A DNA stretch of 64,000 bases from the NCBI GenBank assembly GCA_037954665.1, contig JBBMOL010000136.1:1624501-1688500 (forward strand), given 5' to 3'. The translations under genes and the position numbers were made by a program. Under the pieces are notes generated by a model, which saw nothing but the letters and a program-made list of their open reading frames with translations, did not search any database and had not been told where the DNA came from. This document shows, in pieces, positions 54,430-64,000 of the stretch. Numbering within the stretch: the stretch's first letter is position 1; each line of letters starts with the position of its first letter. The stretch comes from Laguncularia racemosa (lineage: Eukaryota; Streptophyta; Magnoliopsida; Myrtales; Combretaceae).

Positions 54430-55260
54430 TCCTCTTCTTATTTTGCTAGAGCCTATACATGTGGGGCATCTCTAGGTAACATCCCCATGGCTTTCAGCAA
54501 TTTAGCTTATATTAGGCTCATTGCATAACCCATTTGCATTGGGGCTAAATTGTTAAAAATACTTATATGTTTTACGAGTCTCGTGATATACGGGTCAACA
54601 TAGATAGAACTGACTCATGAATCATAAGACTAGTGTCCAAAAAATCCAGCTAAGGTGACCCCTAAATGAATGGGATGCTTTTCAATGATACTATGGAGAT
54701 AATAAACATTAGCAGTACCTACAACTCCAAAATGAGGTCCCCTCCCACTTAATGTATGTGCAAGTAACTAGTGAAGGTACTTGTGGGCTGGGTTGTGTAG
54801 TGTGGAACCTTGGATCTTTTTGGTGCATAAATACCCTTGGTACTAATCTGATGCTAATATATGCTCTCTATTAGTCCTTGAGGCATCTTGGTTAGCAGTG
54901 CAGCATATTCATTGGTATAGGTGAACACTTCATCATATAATCCCATCATAATAGAGAATTGAGTAACACTAATACAGTAAGTGTTACCATCTACTTGGAA
55001 CTAGATCCCATCATTGCCATTCTAACCAGTAGACTCATGGGTCAATTGAAATGTAGTCAGAAACTTGTGCGATAATTTGACAAATGACGACTCTTGGATA
55101 TTGAAGAGTAAATCCCACCCTATAATGCTAATCAAGCCGCTAACTTTGTTAGCTAGGCAAGCCTGCTCCAAGACATCTTAGCTAATGTAGAGTAATTTCC
55201 TAAAAGGTCAATTCTTGATAAGAAAGCTATAGGAAGCATAAAGAAGTGACTTAGAAACTA
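54430..55260 (-). pseudogene. Athila ORF-1 (envelope-position) protein remnant
   Basis: Downstream of integrase the minus strand encodes, in changing frames, FVKLSHKFLTTFQ, GNTYCISVTQFSIMMGLYDE, LLAHTLSGRGPHFGVV, HPIHLGVTLAGFFG and YVDPYITRLVKHISIF. The order fits the ATHILA ORF-1 family (sometimes called env-like because of position; function unproven). Several stops and shifts. No membrane segment is evident in what remains. Confidence 0.65.
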
Positions 55261-55329
55261 TCGTGTGTATGAAGGGAGTGTGTGTGTTCATTAAAATTCA
55301 CGAGAATAGGAATGAGGGAGAAAGAAGCT

Positions 55330-55840
55330 TTTGATTTTAAAATATACGATGGGCGACACGATCTATAACATGCCCATGTACTTTGGGCATGTTACCTTTT
55401 GTTATAAATGAGGTATAGTTTGGTAGGTTGACATGGCACTAACATGGCTGTATCAGTGGTCATGTAGGTAAAATCTTCTCTAGGCATGGTGGTTGACACA
55501 GTTGTGTCAATTACCTATGTATCCTTCTACGCATTTTCATGTTAACCTAGCATGGCTATTGACATGGGTGTGTCAATTCCCATGTACCTTTCTATGGATT
55601 TTTCACCTTAGCTAACACGACCAAGTACGTGGTTGTGTACTTAGACATGTCCCTTTTGAAACTTTATTTCTCCTCTTTTTCCTTTGACATGATTGTGTTG
55701 GGTCATGTAATCGGACATGCTTATTGACACAATTAGTAGCGTGGTCGTGCTATTAGACATATTGACCATGTATTCCTAGGCACGATTGTGCATTGGGTTA
55801 TGCGGACTACATACGCTTTGGCATGGCAATGTTCCTTGAT
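55330..55840. repeat. Decayed CACGACCGTGT-type repeats in Athila
   Basis: Eight or more degenerate copies of self-complementary words such as ACACGACC...GGTTGTGTAC and ACATGCCCATGTACTTTGGGCATGT, with spacer TTTCTATGGATTTT, similar to the U3 blocks of the CRM LTRs but with many C-to-T changes. Confidence 0.6.
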
Positions 55841-56139
55841 CGTGTAGCTTCTTTTGGTTTCCTTATTCTTCATTTATTTTGTTTTTGTTATCCTGCATAC
55901 ATAGTTTCGTAAGACAAAGATCAAGTGTAATTTTTTGAAGTAATCAAGCATAAATAAAACATTAATAATAAAAAATAGAAATAATTCCAATTATACTAAA
56001 CTAAATTATGGAAAACTAATAAAAAAACTAAGCTAATACTTAGGTTGCCTCCTAAAAGTATTTTTGTTTAACATCATTGGCTCAACGCATGTTACCTCTT
56101 TTATGTCTCAGTGGGGTAGAGAAGAAACTCCTCCCTCTT

Positions 56140-57500
56140 GTCCTCATTGAGCTCGCCTCTTAGAGAGATTTTTAGTCTTTGGGTGTTGATCTTGAACGTA
56201 CCTTTCATGGATGCGAAACATTGATAGCCCTATAAGGGTAGATTTTTGTAATTGTAAATGGTCTTGACTATCTTGATTTGAGTTTTCTAGGAAATAAGCA
56301 GAGATGGAAGTTGTATAACAACACTTGATCGCCTTCCTAGAATGACTTGTCTTGTTTAATCTTTTGATCATGATAAAGCTTGGTTTGATCTTTGTAAATT
56401 TTAGAGTTTTTGTTTGCTATAGCTTGCCATTCATCCAATTCATTCAATTGAAAATTTCTCCTTTTTTTTGGTCCTACATAGTCGAGGTCAAATTCTACTA
56501 GTTTAAGTGCCCAATAAACTTTATGTTCAATTTCAACTGGTAGGGGGCAAGCTTTTTCTTATACTAGTTTATAAATCATAGCTCCTAAGGGGGTTTTGTA
56601 GGCAGTTTTGATAAGCTTAGAGTGCATAATCCAATTTTATTGCCCAATCCTTGCAATTGGGAAACATTGTCTTTTCTAGAATTCCTTTTATCTCTCTATT
56701 AGTTACTTCCACTTGGCTACTTGTTTGGGGCTGATAAGGTTGCTATCCTATAGTTAACCCCATATTTTTGAAGTATTTTCTCAATTTGTTGCTTGCAAAA
56801 GTGTATACCCCTACCACTTATTATTGCTTAAGGTGTGAAAAAATTTGAGAATAATTTCTTTAGGAACTTGGTAACTACTCTCGCATCGTTTGTGGCTAAA
56901 GCCTAGGCCTCAACCCATTTGGTTATGTAATCAATTGCCACCAAAATATATTTATTACCAAAAGAACTTAAAAAAGGTCCCATAAAATCATTCCCCCATA
57001 TGTCAAATACCTTGTAGACTAGTATTGAGTTTTGAAGCATCTCATCCTATCGGGATATATTACTTGTTCTTTGGCAATTGTCACACAATTGAACAGACTT
57101 ATGGGCGTCCTTAAACAAGTTAGGCCAATAAAATAGGTTAGTACCTTTTGGGAGGTTCTGCTAGTGTTATGGTGTCCTCTAGTTGGTTTTGTATGGCAAT
57201 GTCTTAGAATTTGCCATCTTTCAGTATGGGAGACACATCTTCAGATTATTTGATTTGCATACACTTGAAACAAATATGGTTGATCCCAAAAGTAGTACTT
57301 TAAATCAGAAAAGAATTTCTTACTTTGTTGATAAGAAAGCCCTTTTGGTTGGATTTTAGCAACTAAATAATTTGCTATGTTAGCAAACTAAGGAAAATTA
57401 GATTCCTTTACCTGTTGAAGTTGGTAGAGTCATTCTTTTGGGAATTCATCATTGATGTCCTTCTCATCTAATTTTTCTAAGTTTAGATTCTCTAGTCTCG
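56140..57500 (-). pseudogene. Athila integrase
   Basis: Zinc-finger region about 57240-57060 (CHTKPTRGHHN, CVTIAK); core IWGNDFMGPFLSSFGNKYILVAIDY (first catalytic Asp kept, 57010-56930), WVEA, LATNDARVVTKFLKK, then AIISGRGIHFCKQQ, where the second catalytic Asp is Gly (about 56815). C-terminal KIKQDKSF-EGDQVLLYN and LFPRKLKSR (56370-56270). Several stops. Confidence 0.8.
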
Positions 57501-57539
57501 ACAAGTGGTTTGCTACCAATTTTTAAGCTCCCTTCTTGT

Positions 57540-58560
57540 CTCTTATTTTCACATCAAATTCCTACAATAACAAAATCCATCTAACCAAATGAGGTTTAGC
57601 ATTTGATTTCTTCAATAGATATCACAGAATAGAGTGATCAGTATAAATGATGACTTTAGACAAGATTAAATAAGATTGAATTTTTTCAAAGGAAAAGACT
57701 ATGGCTAGTAATTCTTTTTTGTGGTAGTATAATTTTCTTGAGTGTTTGGCGAAGGTTTGTTATCATAGTAGACTAGCTAGAAATGCTCGTCATTCCTTTA
57801 TCCTAGAACTGCTCCAATTGCATGGTCACTACCATCACACATTAGTTCAAAGAGTCTAATTAGGTGCAATGCAACTACTATTGAGGCATTAGTCAATTTT
57901 TCTTTTAATATGTTGAATGCATCTAGGGATTTCTGAGTGAATATGGAAGGCACATCTTTTTCTAACAATTTGGTTAAAGGCCTAGCAATTTTAGAGAACT
58001 CCTTAATTAACCTTAATGGTAATCTTCCCAATTTAACACTAAATTTGTTCTTCGCACCTTTATAAGACTCTCCTTAAATTATGAAGACATTCATTAAAAG
58101 AATTTATGAAGACAAAAAAATTATCCATAAATACCTCCACGATGTCCTCAATATGATCCTTAAAAATAGCTATCATGCACTTTTAAAAAGTTGTGAGTGC
58201 ATTATAGAGGCTAAAAGGAATCCGTCAATAAGTGAATGTACTGTAGGGACATGCAAACATAGTTTTCTCTTGATCTTTAAGAGCAATGGGCATTTGAAAA
58301 TAACTTGACAATTCGCTGCTAAAGCAATAGCACATGTGTCCTGCGAGCCTCTCTAATATCTAGTCCATAAATAGAAGTGGAAAGATCTTTTCTAGTTGCA
58401 TCATTCAATTTCCTATAGTCAATGTATACTCTCCATTTAATTACTGTCCTTATAGAAATAAGCTCATTGTGTTTATTAAGTACCAGGGTCATGCCTCTCT
58501 TCTTTGGTACAACTTGTATAGGACTAACCTAATAACTGTTTAAAATAGGATAGATCATAC
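57540..58560 (-). pseudogene. Athila reverse transcriptase and RNase H
   Basis: RT: SPIQVVPKKRGMTLVLNKHN then WRVYIDYRKLNDATRKD (58535-58380), a clear Athila match. The catalytic box reads F-M-D-N in place of F-M-D-D (58114-58125). After a deletion-like gap the connection RLIKEFSKIARPLTKLLEKDV and RNase H LFELMCDGSDHAIGAVLG follow (58010-57800), then IIYTDHSILRYLLKK and LVRWILLLQEFD. Many stops. Confidence 0.8.
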
Positions 58561-59069
58561 TTGCATCAAGGAGTTTAATGACCTTGGCCTTCACATCTTC
58601 CTTCATGTTAGGATTTAGTCTTCTTTGTGGTTGTACTACTGGCTTAAAGTTTTCTTCCAGTAAAATCTTATGGGTGCAAAAAGATGGACTAATCCTACAA
58701 ATCTCAGAAATATTCCAAGCTAATGCTCACTTGTGCTCCTGGAGTACACCTAACAACTTTTCTTTTTGCATGGTATTTAGATTTGAAGCAATAATTACCG
58801 GGAGTTTTGAGTCTTTTTCTAAGAATGCATACTTTAAATAATTAGGTTGTTGTGTTAGCTTTATGTCTGGGGCTTCTTCAATGGATAACTTTAATTTTGC
58901 TGCTTTGCTTCGATTAGTTTCTTCAAATTCTTTTTACTGCAGTAGTGGTTTGTTTTCTTCTTTCTTTTGTACCAAGCAAATCTTCAATGGATCACCTTAT
59001 AGGATTTCCTACACATGTTCAGATACAGTCAAATCGGTTTTATCTAGAAAATAACATGTATCATCCTAT

Positions 59070-59650
59070 TCAAGAGACTATTTTATAGCTTTAGCAACTT
59101 TAAAGACTAATTCTTCTTCACCAACCCTTAATATTAATTTTTTGTCCCCTATGTCTATGATCGCTCTTGTTGTGGCTAAAAAATGTCTTCTTAGGATTAG
59201 TGGTACTTTTGTATCTTCGTCTATGTCAAGAATTACAAAATCTACTAGAAAGATAAAAGTATCAAATTTTGCTAACACACCTTAATTATGCTTCTAGGAA
59301 ATTTTACAGACCTATCGGCAAGTTGCAAACTTATTCTAGTTGATTTAGGTTCTCCTAATCTTAGTCATTTGAATAATTTGTATGGCATTAAATTTATATT
59401 GCCCCTTAAATCAGTCATAGCGTTTTCTACATACAAGTCACCAAGCAAGCAAGGTAAAGTAAAACTCCTTGGATCTTTTAATTTCTTTGGTAACTTGTTT
59501 TATAAGATAGCAGAACATTCTTCACTAAGGGTGACTATTGAGACTTCTTTCAATTTCCTTTTGTTAGAAAGTCGATCCTTTAAGAACTTTACATACTTGG
59601 GCATCTGTGACAAAGCCTCAACAAAAGGTAAATTTATGTGAAGTTATTTG
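59070..59650 (-). pseudogene. Athila aspartic protease
   Basis: KKLKDPRSFTLPCLLGDL leads into AMTDLRGNINLMPYKLF (about 59410-59360), where intact Athila has C-D-L-G-A-S-INLMP; the catalytic triplet D-L-G is D-L-R here. GEPKSTRISLQLADRSVKFP follows, then FIFLVDFVILDIDED and VPLILRRHFLATTRAIIDI (59250-59140). A frame change separates the halves. Confidence 0.8.
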
Positions 59651-59659
59651 AAAAGTTTC

Positions 59660-61090
59660 AAAAACTTATTGTATCGCCCCTCTAAGTGTTCCTTCTTAAG
59701 TCACGTGGGGTAAAATTTTTTTAGAACATATTCTTTTACTTTTGAGGTACTCTCTTCTCCCTTCTCTTGCTTGTAATCCTTTTTTACATCCTCCTTTTCA
59801 TGTGATTTTTGCTTAGATTGCAATTCTTTCCTGCACCTTAAAGTAATTTTGTTAACTTGTTCCCTAAGGTTAGTTTTAGTATTACTCAACAACATATTTT
59901 GTAGTCTTTTAGAAACCATCTTTGTAATATGACCTTTTGATTTTCAAGATTCCAGATTGAAGCTCTTTGATTCCTGATTAAAGTTTCTTGGTTCCTTAAT
60001 GACACTTCTATAGCTTGGAAGCATGTTTTAGAGGTATGGATAAACTTTGTCAATAAATCTTCCAGTTTCTGGCGATTGATGTTATTGTTGGAATTTGGGT
60101 GAAATATTCCTTTGTTGATTTCCTTAAGAAAAATTAGGTTGATTTCTCCATCCCAGATTATAGGTATTACTATAGGGGTTATTATGCTGTGTATTTGAGA
60201 GTCATATAAAATCAACATGCTCATTAAGATGTAAGATAAAATCTGATTAACTTAGTTGTATGTCACGGTCATCCCATCAATCTTTTTGCTTAGTGCTTCG
60301 ACTTGTGCTACTAAGGTAGTAACAACATCTACATCATAAACTTCTGTTGCTTCTTATTATCTGACTCTTATAGCATTCTATCAGTAGCTATTTATGGCCA
60401 TATTTTCAATCAAATTCTAGGCTTCATTAGGATTTTTGTTATTTAGTGTTCCTCCAGCAGCTATGTCAATAATCTACCTAGTTGTTTGATTTAGTCTCCC
60501 ATAGAAAGTTTGGACTTGCATTTACAATGGAAGACCATGGTGTAGGCATCTTGTCAGTAGATCTTTATACCTCTCTAATATATCATATAGTGTCTCTAAC
60601 TTTATTTGAGCATAGGAGGAGATATCATTTCGTAGTTTTGCAGTCTTGGTTGGGGGACAAATACTTTGTAAGAAATTTCTCTGCCTTCTTATCCCATATG
60701 GTGATTGAACCTTTAGGAAGAGAGTTCAGCCATTGTTTAGCTCTATTTCTTAAAGAAAAAGGAAAAAGTTATAACTTGATGGCATCATTTGTGGCCCCAT
60801 TGATTTTGAAGGTGTTGTAGATTTCCAAGAAACTTGCAATGTGTGCATTTGGGTCTTCATCTTACAATCCATCAAATGAACAAATTGTTGGACCATCTAA
60901 ATAATATTAGGTTTAATTTCAAAGTTGTCGGTTGCAATTGCAGGCCTAACAACACTTGAATTTGCTTCTATAAGTAAAGGTCTTACATAATCAAACATTG
61001 TTCTTTCATTTTGTTTGTTCACCATGTTGATAGAGTGGTTATCATCAGATTCTTGAGTTAGAACCTAATGTCTTTGATTTGCCCCCCGAT
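59660..61090 (-). pseudogene. Athila gag
   Basis: Start near 61024 (MVNKQNERTMFDYVRP). Capsid wording: PFSL-RNRAKQWLNSLP-GSI (about 60760-60690), then CPPTKTAKLRNDISSY and LHHGLPLQMQVQTFYG-like pieces with stops, and IDIAAGGTLNNKNPNEA (about 60480-60420). The C-terminal part reads LEDLLTKFIHTSKTCFQ and LRNQETLIRNQRASIWNLENQ (60060-59940). Frames alternate because of indels. Confidence 0.75.
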
Positions 61091-61210
61091 ATCTCTTTGG
61101 CATAAACAATGGAAGAAAATCAGAAACTATAGAAAATGAAAAATAATGAAATAAGCAGTTAAAGAAATAATGATTAAATTAATAAGATATAGGTATTCCT
61201 AATATCCTAG

Positions 61211-61229
61211 TCCCTAGTAACTGCACAAA
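61211..61229 (-). promoter_or_regulatory. Decayed Athila primer-binding site
   Basis: The minus strand reads TTTTGTGCAGTTACTAGGGA, comparable to TGGCGCCGTTGCCGGGGA of Athila elements; most differences are at CpG or C/G positions. It lies six bases inside the 5' LTR. Confidence 0.55.
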
Positions 61230-61235
61230 AAAACT

Positions 61236-62608
61236 TGATATTGGCCTATCCTACTACTTTAGACCTATAGGTAAGTGCACCTATCGATTTTATAGCATAG
61301 TAGATAACAACTTCGATTGTCGATCATATAGGGACTATAATACTAGTGTTAACCTTTTTTCTATTATCTAATATGCAAAATCAAGTGAAGTAAGTAGAAA
61401 AGCACCAATTAAATAAAAGAAAACAACAGTTATTAAAAGCATACCTAGATATTGAATCTCCCTAAAACTACTAATGTAATCAATTAATTATTATTCATTT
61501 TTCATTATTGTATTATTAGATCATGGGAATTTCTAATTTGAATTAATAGCTTTCTTGAGTCTAGTAATTCCTAATTCTAGGTTGATTAATTAGAATTTCT
61601 TCCTAATTAAAATCACTAGAATTGCATTACTTTTGCTCTATGAATTCTACTATTAGATTTGACCCTAATCCAAAAGATTTATGTTGTCCTATTTCTAAGA
61701 TTGCATGCAAGTCCTTCCATTTATGTTAGATCTATTCTAGTATAGGATTTCTCAATCTCTATATGAGAAATTGGGTATCAAACTAATACACTAGAAATAT
61801 TAATTTAAAAATAGTGAAAAACACATAATTGGATTACAAGAATAACAATAATTTAATTGAATAATGAACTAGAAGATCATATGTTCATTCTAGGGTTCAT
61901 TATACTTGAGTACAAAAAAAAATTAAGCTAGCAACATATTGGAGTTAAAAGCAAAAATATAAAAATAGTGCGTAAAGAAGAGCATCAAAATAACAATAAA
62001 TTCTATAACTATGCTAGTACTAATCTAAAACTCCACTCTCCTTTGCCGAAATTCCGTACTCTTTATACTGCCATCAATCATTGCCTATCTAAGAAAGTTT
62101 TGGTTTCCTAAAATAAAATCGAAATCTTCATAAATTAGGAAATATTACTTCAACAGGTAGTAACAATTTTTCTAGAAAATAGGAAATTTAACTTCTTATG
62201 AAAGGAAATTGAATCTTCAATATGAATTACACTTTAGGAAAGTGAAATTGAGCTTGGAAATGAAAATTAAAAAGTTAAATTTCTACGTAACATGGATACA
62301 ACATGGCAGTGTTAATGCCCATGTACCCTTTAGTCTAACAAATATTAAAAAATTATCTTCCACATACCTTAAGACATGGGTGTGTTCTTGATTGTGTGCC
62401 TCTACACGGTCTATTGCACAATTTCACCAAAATGTTTAGTTTATGCTCTATTTAACATAGCCTCAAATATAGCCATGCTATGAATTGTGTTATGTTTCTT
62501 GATCTTGTAATTTTTATATCTTTACACTAAATTTCACCTATTTTTTCTATTTGTTGAAAAATTATATTTCAAAGCTCTAAAATTAGTAGAAAGAATGGTT
62601 AAGTGCAA
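61236..62608 (-). repeat. Athila 5' LTR, truncated by insertion
   Basis: It matches 39057-41418 (without the solo LTR) from TGATATTGGCC to GGTTAAGTGCAA. The remaining 80 or so bases of the LTR are displaced by the next LTR. Minus-strand TATA region near 62050-62066, decayed. Confidence 0.85.
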
Positions 62609-62756
62609 TGATAGGTGATGGGTGTCGAATCCAACAAAAATAAAAACCTACTCCTAGATAATGATATGATTCGCGTATAGTAGTGAGTAGGGTCGTATCC
62701 ATAGGGATTGGTTAAATGTATTTCTATTCAAAACGAATAAAGAGGAAAAGAAAAAT

Positions 62757-62795
62757 GGGGGGGGGGGGGGTGGGGGGGGGGGGGGGGGGGGGGGG
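62757..62795. repeat. Poly-G run
   Basis: 38 G interrupted by a single T at 62771, in an A-rich context. It could form G-quadruplex structure, or its length may be a sequencing or assembly artefact. Confidence 0.9.
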
Positions 62796-63664
62796 TTTGT
62801 TTGTGAATCAAATAATGTTGAAACAAAATAATAAAGTTGAATATTGATAAAAGCCTAGCCAAAGGAATCAAGATAGCTTAATTCTAGGAATTGATCATCG
62901 ATGCAAATGTTTTCTATTCTTATTTCTAGATAAACTGGTTATGGTTATTAACAAACTCTAACAACCTATCTTTCTATACTTCCTCAATAATCAAGAGAAG
63001 CTCTTTGATTATTTCTCTTATCGATTAGACAACCCTAGACAAGTGCTTAGGATTTAATCTATCAGTAGCATTAAAAACTAGAGAGACCACCAATTCATGC
63101 CAGTAGATTATAAGATAACCTATTTAAACATGATCATACACCTCCATAACATGAATTCGATAATCTATTTTATAAACAAACATGTTATTGTGTCACTGAG
63201 ACTAGAACAATCAAACTATTACGGATTTGACGTACTAGTTGACAATATATTAACTTGCTAATTGAGTAGAAGAGCTCTAATTCATACCAATCAACAAAGA
63301 TAATAATGACAAAACGATTAGAAGATATATGAATATCCAAAAATAAAGAATAGAATAAATACAAGTCAATTAGACCTCACAATTCGTGGAGAATTAAACA
63401 TCTATGACCCTTTGGCTAGAAAAGTAGCTTAGCTACTCATGTTCATCAACAAAACGAAAATAAAAAGTAGAAACATGATGAACCCGGTTGCCTGCTCTGC
63501 CTCCAAGATGATCCAAGGTTCTTCAAGATCCAAAAGACCCCTAACCCTCTAGGGTTAGTTCTATTTATATTGTTAGAGGGATGGCATGTGATCTTTTGCT
63601 AGCAAGATACGAAAATATTTTTCCTTTTTCAAGTAGATTTCGAGAAGTGAATATTTGTCCGCTT

Positions 63665-64000
63665 GGCACGCCCTACGACACGGCCATGGGTTAAGCCGTG
63701 CCTTCCTCTGTGGGTAATTTACAAGTCATCTTCCGTGTCCAGTGTGTACCATGGTTTCCACCACGGCTAGATTTCCAGCCGTGCCTTCCTCTGTGCATAA
63801 TCTACAAGTCTTCATCCATGCCCAGTGTGTGCCATGGCTTCAACCACGGCAGGATCCTAAGCCGTGTCTTCCTCTGTCAATGTTCCACAATTTCTTCTCC
63901 TTGGTTCATCAAGCTTCCACCACGGCTTCAACCATGGCCGTGTCACAAGCCGTGTCTCAAACCGTGCTTCCTCCTAGGCAGATACACGGCCGTGTATTTC
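63665..64000. repeat. CACGGC/GCCGTG tandem palindromes in U3
   Basis: Units of roughly 95 bases (GCCGTGCCTTCCTCTGTG, a short spacer, CCAGTGTGTACCATGG, CCACGGC) repeat about three times from 63700 to 63880, followed by denser GGCCGTGT words up to TACACGGCCGTGTA at 63983-63996. Confidence 0.8.

Larger units (their letters stand above)
39057..62608 (-). mobile_element. Athila-lineage retrotransposon with nested insertions
   Basis: Right to left: 5' LTR (62608-61236, truncated by another insertion), decayed primer site (61229-61211), gag, protease, RT, RNase H, integrase (57500-56140), ATHILA ORF-1 region (55260-54430), noncoding, polypurine tract and 3' LTR (41493-39057). Element BD is inserted at 42169-53326 (GGCAC/GACAC flanks) and a solo L1-type LTR in the 3' LTR. 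Every domain is present but broken, and the LTRs are clearly diverged, so it is old. Confidence 0.85.
62609..64000 (-). repeat. LTR of a second Athila-like element, runs off the edge
   Basis: It begins TGATAGGTGATGGGTGTCG on + and holds TAGTGAGTAGGGTCGTATCC-ATAGGGATT, typical of Athila LTR U5 ends in reverse. Minus-strand TATA (AACAATATAAATAG) at 63562-63575. The U3 carries palindromic repeats. As it lies inside the Athila 5' LTR, it is a solo LTR or the 3' LTR of an element continuing right. Confidence 0.65.

Noticed and set aside
63665..64000. Centromeric satellite array
   Set aside because: Only about three units of 95 bases inside an LTR; no monomer array of 150-180 bases was seen anywhere.

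Overview
This window is intergenic heterochromatin of a flowering plant. I find no intact host gene, no tRNA, rRNA or CRISPR. Almost everything is nested, decayed Ty3/gypsy LTR retrotransposons of the three typical angiosperm lineages (CRM-like chromovirus, Tat, Athila). The initiator-tRNA-Met primer sites and the plant kinase, myosin XI and U-box gene fragments also point to an angiosperm; I cannot name the species. Four CRM-like copies or fragments suggest a centromeric or pericentromeric location, but no satellite array is visible.

Layout. 1-3753: an Athila-like LTR inside the LTR of a family I call L1 (LTR ends in CACATCA), then L1 leader and a long LTR of family R1 (TGTCACG...GTGACA ends). 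4318-5407: an unrecognised decayed coding stretch on +. 6118-13786: a decayed Tat element on -, its gag interrupted by the 3' end of an L1-type element. 13787-15000: another LTR fragment. 15640-17321: polypyrimidine/CAG-AAC module R2 and a U-box E3 ligase remnant. 17322-22184: an L1 element that has lost most of gag-pol and carries two inverted LTR pairs. 22385-23965: fragments of myosin XI and of a MEKK1-type MAPKKK side by side. 24120-28484: two copies of a repeat around a second R2 module, a CAA/GAC tract and a 1.3 kb G/T-only tract.

28485-38033: an R1 LTR split by a full-length CRM-like element A (29572-36479, -; 5-bp target duplication AGTAA; LTRs 892 bp each, about 40 mismatches by hand), then a truncated R1 LTR. 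39057-62608: an Athila element on - with both LTRs, gag, protease, RT, RNase H, integrase and a downstream ATHILA ORF-1 region. Its 3' LTR holds a solo L1-type LTR (39346-40354). Its interior holds CRM element BD (42169-53326, +), which in turn holds CRM element C (45718-51232, -; duplication AGACA). Its 5' LTR is broken by another Athila-like LTR running off the right edge.

How the parts act together: the proteins named are the standard gag-pol set for copying and inserting the elements, but every copy has stops, lost catalytic residues or deletions, so none here looks autonomous. The points most worth following are a 32-bp unit carrying a complete extra primer-binding site inside CRM LTRs, GC-rich palindromic modules shared by LTRs of unrelated lineages, kilobase-scale foldbacks from inverted nested copies, two separate in-frame RT-to-integrase deletions, and the gene-fragment cluster. 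All numbers come from hand reading.
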